A stretch of DNA of 40,397 bases from an uncultured Alphaproteobacteria bacterium. GTDB lineage: Bacteria; Pseudomonadota; Alphaproteobacteria; RF32; CAG-239. Made by a program: the position numbers and the translations under genes. Location of the stretch: positions 1-40,397 of the forward strand of contig CAJTLY010000016.1 of assembly GCA_910577095.1 (NCBI GenBank), given 5' to 3'. The first letter of the stretch is position 1. Each line of letters opens with the position of its first letter. The notes below the pieces were generated by a model. It was not told the DNA's origin, did no database searches, and worked only from the letters and a program-made list of their open reading frames with translations. Below, in pieces: positions 1-7,425 of the stretch.

Positions 1-234
1 GCCAACCTTTACGTCAAACCGAGTGTTGTTCAAACCGTTACCGACGGCGACGAAGTTCGGATCACCGGTTTGGGCAAAGTCAACACAATCGACGACCAGA
101 CGCTGGGCCGGATTGAGATCAGCGGTCGTTACGGTTTCACCGAACAACTGTCTGCTTACGGCTGGGCGAACCACACCTTCGGCGACGACTACAAAGCCTC
201 GACCTTCGGTTTGGGTTTAAGTTACAGTTGGTAA
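1..234 (+). CDS. autotransporter / outer-membrane barrel protein, C-terminal fragment (5' end outside window)
   Basis: An open frame enters from the left edge in frame 1 and ends with TAA at 232-234, giving 77 residues. It alternates polar and hydrophobic residues like beta strands (for example RIEISGRYGFTEQLSAYGW) and ends in LGLSYSW. A terminal aromatic residue preceded by alternating hydrophobics is the usual last strand of an outer-membrane barrel recognised by BamA. The pattern ending in an ordered G-D-D-Y-K-A-S-T-F-G-L-G-L-S-Y segment matches autotransporter translocator domains. The passenger is not visible, so its role cannot be given. A strong terminator follows at once. Confidence 0.75.
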   Translation, partial: ANLYVKPSVVQTVTDGDEVRITGLGKVNTIDDQTLGRIEISGRYGFTEQLSAYGWANHTFGDDYKASTFGLGLSYSW

Positions 235-249
235 AGCGGCCATATAACG

Positions 250-279
250 AAAAGCGGCAATCAAAATTGCCGCTTTTTT
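250..279 (+). terminator. rho-independent terminator of the autotransporter fragment
   Basis: Inverted arms AAAAGCGGCAAT and ATTGCCGCTTTT with a four-base loop run into a T tract. It lies 16 bases after the stop of the barrel gene. A-rich bases on the other side may also let it stop leftward transcripts from the helicase-like gene. Confidence 0.8.
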
Positions 280-330
280 GTTGTTGAAATATTTGGACAA
301 TGTGGTTTTGATCAAACAAACCGATGAAGA

Positions 331-1098
331 TTATTCGGATTCTGCCAGTTCGACTTTATTGAGTAAAAATTTGGGTGTTTTACCCTGAAAAGAATTATAT
401 TTTTTACACAGAGCCATCGCTTCGGGATCTGGCTGAAAAGCTTTTGAGGCGGCAGTGTTGTTGATGTTTTTGTTATTTTCGGCGGGAGCGGAAAGTTTTG
501 CTTCCTGTTCTTTGGTTTTGTCGACTTTAATTTCCTGCGGCGCTTTTAAAATCTTGTCCAAAATGCCCTGAGTTTCGCGCGAACGGCGGTTGGTATAAAC
601 GATATTTTGTTTGTCGGCCGGCATCATCTCGAGGATTTTTTCCATATTTTCAATTTGTTTGTTTTTCTTGATCAGGTTGATGTCGTCAACCACCAGAATA
701 TTGATTTTGGAAAGATCAATTTGTTGTTCGGCGGCCAGATCAACCAACAGATCGGGCGAACCGATGATAACGTCGCAGTCGTTTTCGCCGTCGTTGCTGT
801 CTTCGGATTCTTCGTGAAAACGATTCAGCATCGCAAGATTGTCGGAGATCATGACCGATTTTTGCGAATCCGAGGTCATAATCAGAATGTTTTGTTTTTC
901 GTTGCGGCTGATGATGTCGATCAACGGCAGGACGTACGAGATGGTTTTGCCGCAGCCGCCGGGCGCAATCGTGAAAATGTCTTTTCCCTGCAGAATGGCG
1001 GGGATAACGTCAATCTGCACCGTGGTCGGTTTTTCGATACCGCATTCGTTGATGGCTTTGACGGTTTTTTCGCTTAATCCTAAATCTAAGAAATTCAT
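331..1098 (-). CDS. shortened DEAD-box helicase-like protein with degenerate motifs
   Basis: 255 residues. Residues 3-60 match the start of a DEAD-box RNA helicase: an F-x-x-L-G-L-S opening, a Q-motif region with Gln28, and a Walker A near 45-52 reading APGGCGKT. Residues 112-120 (GSPDLLVDL) resemble motif Ib. The motif II position reads VVDDIN (136-141) instead of DEAD, no SAT motif III is visible, and the second RecA domain is absent; a Lys/Asn-rich tail follows residue 190. Typical family members exceed 370 residues with two RecA domains. ATP binding may survive, but helicase activity is doubtful. GGAAG precedes the ATG. It could be a regulator derived from a helicase or a decaying gene; the frame is intact. 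Confidence 0.7.
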   Translation of the reverse strand: MNFLDLGLSEKTVKAINECGIEKPTTVQIDVIPAILQGKDIFTIAPGGCGKTISYVLPLIDIISRNEKQNILIMTSDSQKSVMISDNLAMLNRFHEESEDSNDGENDCDVIIGSPDLLVDLAAEQQIDLSKINILVVDDINLIKKNKQIENMEKILEMMPADKQNIVYTNRRSRETQGILDKILKAPQEIKVDKTKEQEAKLSAPAENNKNINNTAASKAFQPDPEAMALCKKYNSFQGKTPKFLLNKVELAESE

Positions 1099-1167
1099 TT
1101 TACTTCTTCCGCTAAAAATTTGGTCTTGTCGGTATTATCTATTTTTTGCCCAAAGAGTCAACCTTTA

Positions 1168-1201
1168 ACAAAAAACAAGCCGCAGATTTTTCTGCGGCTT
1201 G
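1168..1201 (-). terminator. terminator of the cupin gene
   Basis: Read leftward, arms AAGCCGCAG and CTGCGGCTT (1177-1200) are followed by a GTTTTTTGTT tract. It lies about 25 bases past the cupin stop codon. Confidence 0.8.
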
Positions 1202-1223
1202 AGGGGCAAAGCGTGCGGAGCGG

Positions 1224-1586
1224 TTACACGCGTCCGTAAACGTCTTCGAGGCGGACGATATCGTTTTCGTCAAGATTGTCGCCGGCCTGTACTTCGATGA
1301 ACTCGACATCGCTGTCGGTAGCGTTCTCAATCCGGTGTTTGGTTTCGACCGGAATGAAGATGTGTTCATCGGTGTGTTTGGTCAGAATTTCGTCGCCGAG
1401 GGTTACCAAAGCGGTGCCTTTGACGATGATCCAGTGTTCGGCCCGGTGGTGGTGCAGTTGCAGCGAAAGCTTGGAACCGGGGGTAACTTTAATTCTTTTA
1501 ACACAAAAAGTTTCACCGCAGTCAAGAACTTCCCATGTCCCCCAGGGACGAGTGTCTTTCTGCCCGCGTACATAAGTGTTTGCCAT
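1224..1586 (-). CDS. stand-alone mannose-6-phosphate isomerase type II cupin domain protein
   Basis: 120 residues from the ATG at 1586, which has AAGGA about nine bases upstream; a longer TTG-started version adds nine residues without a better ribosome site. The sequence follows the C-terminal cupin of bifunctional mannose-1-phosphate guanylyltransferase/phosphomannose isomerase: RPWGTWEVL, VKRIKVTPGSKLSLQ, a metal-ligand stretch LHHHRAEHW, FIPVETKHRIEN and DIVRLEDVYGR. The guanylyltransferase half is missing, so this is the isomerase fold alone. The likely reaction is interconversion of mannose-6-P and fructose-6-P or a related sugar phosphate; substrate is inferred from the family. It has its own terminator and is not in an obvious operon. 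Confidence 0.85.
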   Translation of the reverse strand: MANTYVRGQKDTRPWGTWEVLDCGETFCVKRIKVTPGSKLSLQLHHHRAEHWIIVKGTALVTLGDEILTKHTDEHIFIPVETKHRIENATDSDVEFIEVQAGDNLDENDIVRLEDVYGRV

Positions 1587-1774
1587 GTTTTTTGATTCCT
1601 TAAAATTATACAATAAAAAATTGCCTATGTTCAGAAGATACGTTGAGCGGCGAAAAGAGTCAACAGTTATCTTCGGTCAAGAAAATGCCGAATTAAATTA
1701 TTTTGCACTTGATGAAAATGAAGATAAAGAATATAAATGAAACCACGGTAAAATTTTAATTAAACGGAAAAATC

Positions 1775-4042
1775 ATGCAGTCAACGGCTATCAAAGAGGC
1801 GCTGGGCATTTTGAAACAGCTGCGACAGATTATGGAAACGCCGGAAAGCGTACCGGAAAAACTGCGCCGTATTCTCGAGACCATTTCGGCCAAAATGCAG
1901 GCGGATGCCGCGACCTGCTATGTGGCGGTTGACGATAATTATCTCGAACTGTTTGCCGCATGCGGTTTTAAAAAAGCGTCGTCGCACCGGCTGCGCCTGC
2001 GTTATAACGAAGGAATGGCCGGTGAAGTGGCGGAAGGCCGGCGCTCGCTGGTAATCAACAACATCTGGATGTATCCGAAATTCGTCTCCAAGCCCGAACT
2101 GCTGGAAGAAAAAGATTTTCAGTCTTTTATCGGGGTGCCGGTTTTGCAATGGAACCGTACGATCGGGGTGTTGGCTTTGTATAACGCCCGCGAAATCGAT
2201 CGTTCGGAAGTTGACATCGAACTGCTGGAAACCATTGCGATGGTTTTGGCCGAAATTCTGGCTTCCGATGAAATGACCCGTTATAAAAAATCGTTGATCA
2301 AATCGCGCGGGATAAGCACCAAGGAACGGGTAAAGGGTTTGAGCCTTAATAAAGGCTACGGAATCGGCGATGCGGTAGTGCATCGGCGTCGTCAGTCGGT
2401 AACCAACATTTTTGCCGAAGACAAGGAAAAGGAACTTCGCCGGCTTGAAATTGCCCATCATCAAATGAACGAAGATCTGGACGCCAAATTTAATTCGACC
2501 AAACTCGGTCTCGGCGAGCATATCGATATTCTGGATGCCTACCGGATGTTTGCCAAGGATAAGGGCTGGTACGGCAAAATCGCCGGCAATATCCGCGGCG
2601 GTCTGGCAGCGGAAGCGGCGGTGGAACGCGCGTATGAAGACATGTGGAACCGTTTGTCGCAAAGCAGCGACAGCTATTTGCGCGAACGTTTGCACGACTT
2701 GCGCGACGTGGCCGACCGTTTGCAGTCTTATCTGAGCGGCGATTATAAGAAGGCGCCGGACATTTCGGCCAGAGATATCGTGATTGTCGCCCAAACCATG
2801 GGACCGGCGGAACTGATGGACTATGACTACAGCCGGATCCGCGGACTGATCATTGAAGACGGCACGCCGACCATGCATGTGGCGATTGTGGCCAAGGCTT
2901 TGAATATTCCGGTACTGGCAAAGCTGAAGGGAATTTTCGGCGAGATTCAGAACGGACAGACGGTGGCGTTGGACGGTAATGAAGGGTTTGTTTATGTTAA
3001 TCCTTCCCCGCAGGTGGAAACGGAATTTCGCAAAAGAATCGCCGAACGGGAAGAACTGCAAAAGAAGCTGGCTGCCTTGCGGAATTTGCCTGCCCGAACG
3101 CTGAACGGTGTGGATATCGGACTCTATATCAACGTCGGATTGCCGATGGATTTTGACTATATCGAAACTACGAATTGTGACGGTGTCGGTTTGTATCGGA
3201 CCGAAATTCCGTTTATGGCTTCGGAGGCGATGCCCGATGTCGGGAAACAGGTTTCTTATTATAAGGATCTGATGGACCGTTGCGGCGACAAAAGAGTTGT
3301 TTTCCGCAGTCTGGACGTCGGCTCGGACAAACTGTTGCCGTATTGGGCTTATTCGGGCGAGGCCAACCCGGCGATCGGCTGGCGTTCGATCAGGATTACG
3401 CTTGACCGACGGGCGATTTTGCGGCAGCAGATACGCGCTTTTTTGTTGTCGGCGGCAGGCAAAGAGTTGAACGTGATGTTTCCGATGATTTCGGATCTGG
3501 CGGAATTTGAAGATGCCAAGGAGACTCTGTTGATCGAGTTGGAAAAAGACAAAAGCCGGGGGCTGCCGGTTCCGAAAAAGGTCAATATCGGATTGATGAT
3601 TGAAGTGCCGTCGGTCGTGTTTCAGTTGGATGACATCTTGCCGCGGGCCGATTTTGTGTCGGTCGGCACCAATGATCTGGCGCAGTTCATCTTTGCATGT
3701 GACCGCGGAAATCCAAAACTTTCGGAACGTTACGACGTTTTGTCGGCGCCGTTCTTAAACGTCATGAAAACGATTGTGGACAAAGCGGACGCTGCCGGCG
3801 TTTATTGTTCGGTCTGCGGGGAAATGGCGAGCAATCCGATAGAAGCTTTGGCATTGATCGGTCTCGGTTATCGCAATTTGTCGAGCAACGGCGTATCGTT
3901 CGGTCGTATCAAGAGCATGGTGCGTTCGGTTAATACCGAAGAAATTGCCGATTACATGAAACTGCTGCTGAAATCGACCCGCAATACCCTGCGGCCGCAA
4001 TTAATTGCGTATGCTTATGATCACGGTATTGAAATTTATTAA
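1775..4042 (+). CDS. ptsP: phosphoenolpyruvate-protein phosphotransferase PtsP (enzyme I-Ntr) with GAF domain
   Basis: 755 residues, the usual length for EI-Ntr. Residues about 20-165 form a GAF sensor domain. The EI body follows: a phospho-histidine segment DGTPTMHVAIVAKAL with His368, then the PEP-binding barrel with GVGLYRTEIPFM, FRSLDVGSDKLLPYW, NPAIGWRSIRI, GLMIEVPSV and SVGTNDLAQF, and the catalytic cysteine Cys681 in SVCGEMASNP. It takes phosphate from PEP and passes it to NPr, starting the nitrogen PTS cascade in the cytoplasm. In alphaproteobacteria ptsP commonly sits near prfA, as here, although lysC is not beside it. The ribosome site before the ATG is weak. All key residues are present. 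Confidence 0.96.
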   Translation: MQSTAIKEALGILKQLRQIMETPESVPEKLRRILETISAKMQADAATCYVAVDDNYLELFAACGFKKASSHRLRLRYNEGMAGEVAEGRRSLVINNIWMYPKFVSKPELLEEKDFQSFIGVPVLQWNRTIGVLALYNAREIDRSEVDIELLETIAMVLAEILASDEMTRYKKSLIKSRGISTKERVKGLSLNKGYGIGDAVVHRRRQSVTNIFAEDKEKELRRLEIAHHQMNEDLDAKFNSTKLGLGEHIDILDAYRMFAKDKGWYGKIAGNIRGGLAAEAAVERAYEDMWNRLSQSSDSYLRERLHDLRDVADRLQSYLSGDYKKAPDISARDIVIVAQTMGPAELMDYDYSRIRGLIIEDGTPTMHVAIVAKALNIPVLAKLKGIFGEIQNGQTVALDGNEGFVYVNPSPQVETEFRKRIAEREELQKKLAALRNLPARTLNGVDIGLYINVGLPMDFDYIETTNCDGVGLYRTEIPFMASEAMPDVGKQVSYYKDLMDRCGDKRVVFRSLDVGSDKLLPYWAYSGEANPAIGWRSIRITLDRRAILRQQIRAFLLSAAGKELNVMFPMISDLAEFEDAKETLLIELEKDKSRGLPVPKKVNIGLMIEVPSVVFQLDDILPRADFVSVGTNDLAQFIFACDRGNPKLSERYDVLSAPFLNVMKTIVDKADAAGVYCSVCGEMASNPIEALALIGLGYRNLSSNGVSFGRIKSMVRSVNTEEIADYMKLLLKSTRNTLRPQLIAYAYDHGIEIY

Positions 4043-4096
4043 AAAGTGTGTTTGAATAAAGCGGTTTTGTAAGGTTTATGATTAAGGATCAAAGTT

Positions 4097-5110
4097 GTGA
4101 TTAAGGAAACAGAAGCAGATAAAAAGGCTAAAAACATCAGAAAAAACGAACCGGCGGCCGAGCCGCTGAAACCGGAACTGGTCGAAGATACCGATCGGAT
4201 CGGCAATCTTTTGTGTCATGAACGGCTCAAAAAAGGATGGGAACTGGAAGATATTTCTCAAGTGCTCTGCATTCGCCGCGTCTATTTGGAAGCGATTGAA
4301 AACGGCAATTATGTCGAACTGCCGCCGCTGCCTTATTCTGCCGGTTTTGTTAATTCGTATGCCAAATATCTGGGGCTGAACAATACGCGGATTACTCAGT
4401 TGTTTCGGGAAGAGCTGAATGCCAAACCGAGGGAAAAAAGAATTTTCATGACGGAAGAACCGACCGCCGAAGCCAGTCTTCCCGACAAGCGTTATATTAT
4501 TGCCGGAATTGCGGCGTTGGTGCTGATCAGCCTGTTGTGGTCTTTGTGGCACGGACGGCAAAACAAAACGGCAACTGAAAATGTGATTGAAGAGGCGATT
4601 TTGGAGAATGAGGCCGGGAAAATAGAATATTTTTCGCCGTCTGCCGATGAAAGCGAAGACGTGTCGGCGGTAACCACCGCGGAAACAAACGAAGTTGCCG
4701 AAGGGACGGAATCAACGGCAGAAGTTGCCGTTCCTGCGGAAAACATGCCGACCGAACAGGTGATCATGAAAGAAGAAAGCTTCATTGAACCGCAAGCCGG
4801 TACCGCGGCGGCAACCGGCGGAGAGGCAGCGGAAAAAGCGGCCGCTGTCGACAGCAGTCGTCAGGTTGAAATCAGGATTATCAAAGAAGACACCTGGGTC
4901 GAAGTCCGGGATCGCAATAAGGTTTATTTTAACAAGATTATGCGTCCGGGAGAAAATTATGTGATCCCCGACGGCACCGGAATGATGTTGTCGGCCGGCA
5001 AATACAAAGGGGTGGAAGTTTATGTCGGCGGCAAGCTGACGGAGGTTATTTCGCCCAATAAGAAAATGAACATTTCGCTTGATGAATTTTTGAAACCGGC
5101 GGAACATTAG
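4097..5110 (+). CDS. RodZ-like membrane protein: N-terminal HTH, one TM, C-terminal DUF4115-type domain
   Basis: 337 residues. Residues 33-105 are a RodZ-type helix-turn-helix (IGNLLCHERLKKGWELEDIS, then LEAIENGNYVELPPLPYSAG and FVNSYAKYLGL). A single membrane helix spans about 133-151. An acidic low-complexity linker covers about 160-255, and residues 257-335 are the periplasmic domain (EIRIIKEDTWVEVRD, RPGENYVIPDG). RodZ links MreB to the cell-wall machinery; that role is inferred here. The GTG start at 4097 has AAGG nine bases upstream. An eight-codon ATG reading frame with its own AAGG begins at 4078, and its stop overlaps this start. It follows ptsP closely and may be co-transcribed. Confidence 0.85.
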   Translation: MIKETEADKKAKNIRKNEPAAEPLKPELVEDTDRIGNLLCHERLKKGWELEDISQVLCIRRVYLEAIENGNYVELPPLPYSAGFVNSYAKYLGLNNTRITQLFREELNAKPREKRIFMTEEPTAEASLPDKRYIIAGIAALVLISLLWSLWHGRQNKTATENVIEEAILENEAGKIEYFSPSADESEDVSAVTTAETNEVAEGTESTAEVAVPAENMPTEQVIMKEESFIEPQAGTAAATGGEAAEKAAAVDSSRQVEIRIIKEDTWVEVRDRNKVYFNKIMRPGENYVIPDGTGMMLSAGKYKGVEVYVGGKLTEVISPNKKMNISLDEFLKPAEH

Positions 5111-5132
5111 CTGCCGTCAGGAATTTTGACCG

Positions 5133-5162
5133 GAAAATAGCAGGTTGCCGCTTGCTATTTTC
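5133..5162 (+). terminator. possible terminator between the RodZ-like gene and prfA
   Basis: Arms GAAAATAGCA and TGCTATTTTC with a ten-base loop, followed by a broken T-rich stretch. The U tract is poor, so this may only attenuate. Confidence 0.4.
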
Positions 5163-5230
5163 TTCGTGTTTTCGGGAACGGAAAAGATTGCGGCAAGTTA
5201 ACCGATTTAGAAAAGTAGGGAAATAAAGTA

Positions 5231-6304
5231 ATGAGTTTTGCGGAAAATTTAGCTAACGTGGTCAACCGGTACGACGAGATTTCGTCCTTGTTGTCGTCAC
5301 CGGAGGTTACGCCGGAAAATCTGGTGAAAATGAACAAGGAACTGGCCGAGCTGGGACCGGTTGTCGAGGCAATTAACCACTATCACAAAGCAGAGCGTGA
5401 CATGAACGAGGCCAAGTTGATGATGGATGACGACGGCATGGACAAAGAAATGCGGGAGATGGCCGAAAGCGAATATTATGAGCTGAAGGAACAGCTTCCG
5501 AAGCTGGAGAAAGAAATTAAGATTTTGCTGCTGCCGAAGAACGAAGAAGACGAGAAAAACGCCATTTTGGAAGTGCGTGCCGGTACCGGCGGCGATGAGG
5601 CTGCTTTGTTTGCGGCGGTGTTGTTTGAAATGTATCAGCGCTATTCGCAAAAACAGGGCTGGAAGTTTGAAATTCTCGATGCCGACGAAAACGGGCTGGG
5701 AGGATATAAAGAAGCCTCGGCGAAAATTACCGGCAAGGACGTTTTCTCCAAACTGAAATTTGAGTCGGGTGCTCATCGGGTGCAGCGGGTTCCGGTTACC
5801 GAATCTCAGGGACGGGTGCATACCTCGGCGGCAACCGTGGCCGTGTTGCCGGAAATTGAAGAAGTGGATATGTATATTAATCCGTCGGATCTGAAAATTG
5901 ACGTTTATCGGGCTTCGGGTGCCGGCGGTCAGCACGTTAACCGTACCGAATCGGCCGTACGAATCACTCACATTCCGACCGGAATTGTCGTGCAGTGCCA
6001 AGATGACCGTTCGCAGTTCAAAAACAAGGAAAAAGCGATGAATCATCTGCGGGCACGTTTATATGACCAGCAAAAATCGGCCATTGACGCCGAATATTCG
6101 GAACGCCGCAAACTGCAGGTCGGCAGCGGCGACCGCTCGGAACGCATCCGTACTTACAATTACCCGCAGGGGCGGGTAACCGATCATCGCATCAATCTGA
6201 CCCTTTATAAGCTGGACGAAGTGGTTTCGGGCGATGCTTTGGATGAGGTTGTTGATGCGCTGATTGCGGAGGATCAGGCACGCCGACTGGCCGAACTTGA
6301 GTAA
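5231..6304 (+). CDS. prfA: peptide chain release factor 1
   Basis: 357 residues, standard for RF1. The catalytic GGQ motif lies at 232-234 within ASGAGGQHVNRTESAVR, and the stop-codon recognition domain carries the PVTESQGRVHTSAATVAV region with the RF1-type PVT tripeptide. It releases the finished peptide at UAA and UAG codons. A purine-rich TAGGGA site lies upstream of the ATG. The methyltransferase gene prmC, often next to prfA, is not here. Confidence 0.97.
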   Translation: MSFAENLANVVNRYDEISSLLSSPEVTPENLVKMNKELAELGPVVEAINHYHKAERDMNEAKLMMDDDGMDKEMREMAESEYYELKEQLPKLEKEIKILLLPKNEEDEKNAILEVRAGTGGDEAALFAAVLFEMYQRYSQKQGWKFEILDADENGLGGYKEASAKITGKDVFSKLKFESGAHRVQRVPVTESQGRVHTSAATVAVLPEIEEVDMYINPSDLKIDVYRASGAGGQHVNRTESAVRITHIPTGIVVQCQDDRSQFKNKEKAMNHLRARLYDQQKSAIDAEYSERRKLQVGSGDRSERIRTYNYPQGRVTDHRINLTLYKLDEVVSGDALDEVVDALIAEDQARRLAELE

Positions 6305-6379
6305 TGAAATTGAGCAAAAAATTATCATTTTTTAAATAACTTGAGACGTATAGTGTAAAAAACATTTTGAAAAGAGGTT

Positions 6380-7390
6380 ATGATGAAGAAAATTGCGGTT
6401 ATCGGCGTTACCGAAAGTGTGGGACGCGAAGTTTTGGCTTTTTTGGCCGACGGCGGATATAAGCCGGATCAGGTCGCGGCACTGGAAATGAAAGCGCCGC
6501 TCGGAACACAGGCTTCTTTCGGCGAAGAAGACGATATTGACGTCGAAAGTCTGGACAAGTTCGACTTCTCGGGAATTGAAGTTGCGATTTTTGCCGCGTC
6601 GGAAGAGGTTTCCAAACGCTATGCGTTTAAGGCGGCGGAAAAAGGCTGCAAAGTCATTGACTGTACAACCCAATTTTTTGCCGATCCCGAAGTGCCGATG
6701 ATTGTGGCCGGAGTGAATGACCGAAAGTTGGAAGATGCCGCCAAAAATATTGTCAGTGTTCCGTCGGCGGCGGTTACGCAGATTTTGCTGCCGTTGAGTG
6801 CGGTGGACCAAAAATGCCGGATCAGCCGGATGGTTGTCTCGACCTATACTTCCACTTCGGTTTACGGCAAGGAAGGAATGGACGAACTGTTTGATCAGAC
6901 GCGCAAGATTTTTATGAACGAGAGTTTGGCCGACCATCAAAAAGTTTTTGACAAGCAAATTGCGTTTAACGTGATTCCGCAGGTGGAAGAGTTTATCGGA
7001 GAGGAAACCAAATGCGAGTGGCGTATCAATGCCGAGACCAAAAAAGTTTTGGGGCGGGACGTTAAAGTTCACGCCAACTGTGCTTTTGTACCGGCCTTTA
7101 TCGGCAACGCCGCCTATGTGAATGTGGAATGTGCGGCGGAAACCGATGTTGACGACGTTCGCGAAATGATGAAGAAAACGCCGGGCGTGATTGTTTTTGA
7201 CAAGAACGTTCGCGGCGGTTATGTCACTTTGAATGACGTTCAGGGCGAAATAGAGGTTTATGTCAGCCGTTTGCGTCAGGACGCTTCGACCGAAAACGGT
7301 TTCAGCTTCTGGTCGGCGGCGGACAATCTGCGCTTTGGGGTGGCCGGAAACGCTTATAAAATCATGAAAGAGTGGCTGAAACAGGCTTAG
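6380..7390 (+). CDS. aspartate-semialdehyde dehydrogenase homologue, apparently catalytically dead
   Basis: 336 residues covering the whole family fold, including the dimer domain and the late SAADNLRFGVAGNAYKI signature (usually SDNLRKGAALNA). The key positions are changed. The nucleotide motif GATGxVG reads GVTESVG. The cysteine motif NPNCSTxQ reads VPSAAVTQ at 127-134, with Ala130 in place of the catalytic Cys. The substrate/acid-base motif VRVPVFxGHSE reads AFVPAFIGNAA, so Arg becomes Phe236 and His becomes Asn243. AGAGG precedes the ATG. It cannot be assumed to make aspartate semialdehyde; a true asd would need to exist elsewhere. The intact frame suggests a retained non-catalytic role. 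Confidence 0.85.
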   Translation: MMKKIAVIGVTESVGREVLAFLADGGYKPDQVAALEMKAPLGTQASFGEEDDIDVESLDKFDFSGIEVAIFAASEEVSKRYAFKAAEKGCKVIDCTTQFFADPEVPMIVAGVNDRKLEDAAKNIVSVPSAAVTQILLPLSAVDQKCRISRMVVSTYTSTSVYGKEGMDELFDQTRKIFMNESLADHQKVFDKQIAFNVIPQVEEFIGEETKCEWRINAETKKVLGRDVKVHANCAFVPAFIGNAAYVNVECAAETDVDDVREMMKKTPGVIVFDKNVRGGYVTLNDVQGEIEVYVSRLRQDASTENGFSFWSAADNLRFGVAGNAYKIMKEWLKQA

Positions 7391-7425
7391 GCGGCCGGAA
7401 TCGGGACTGCGGACGGGAGACGGAT

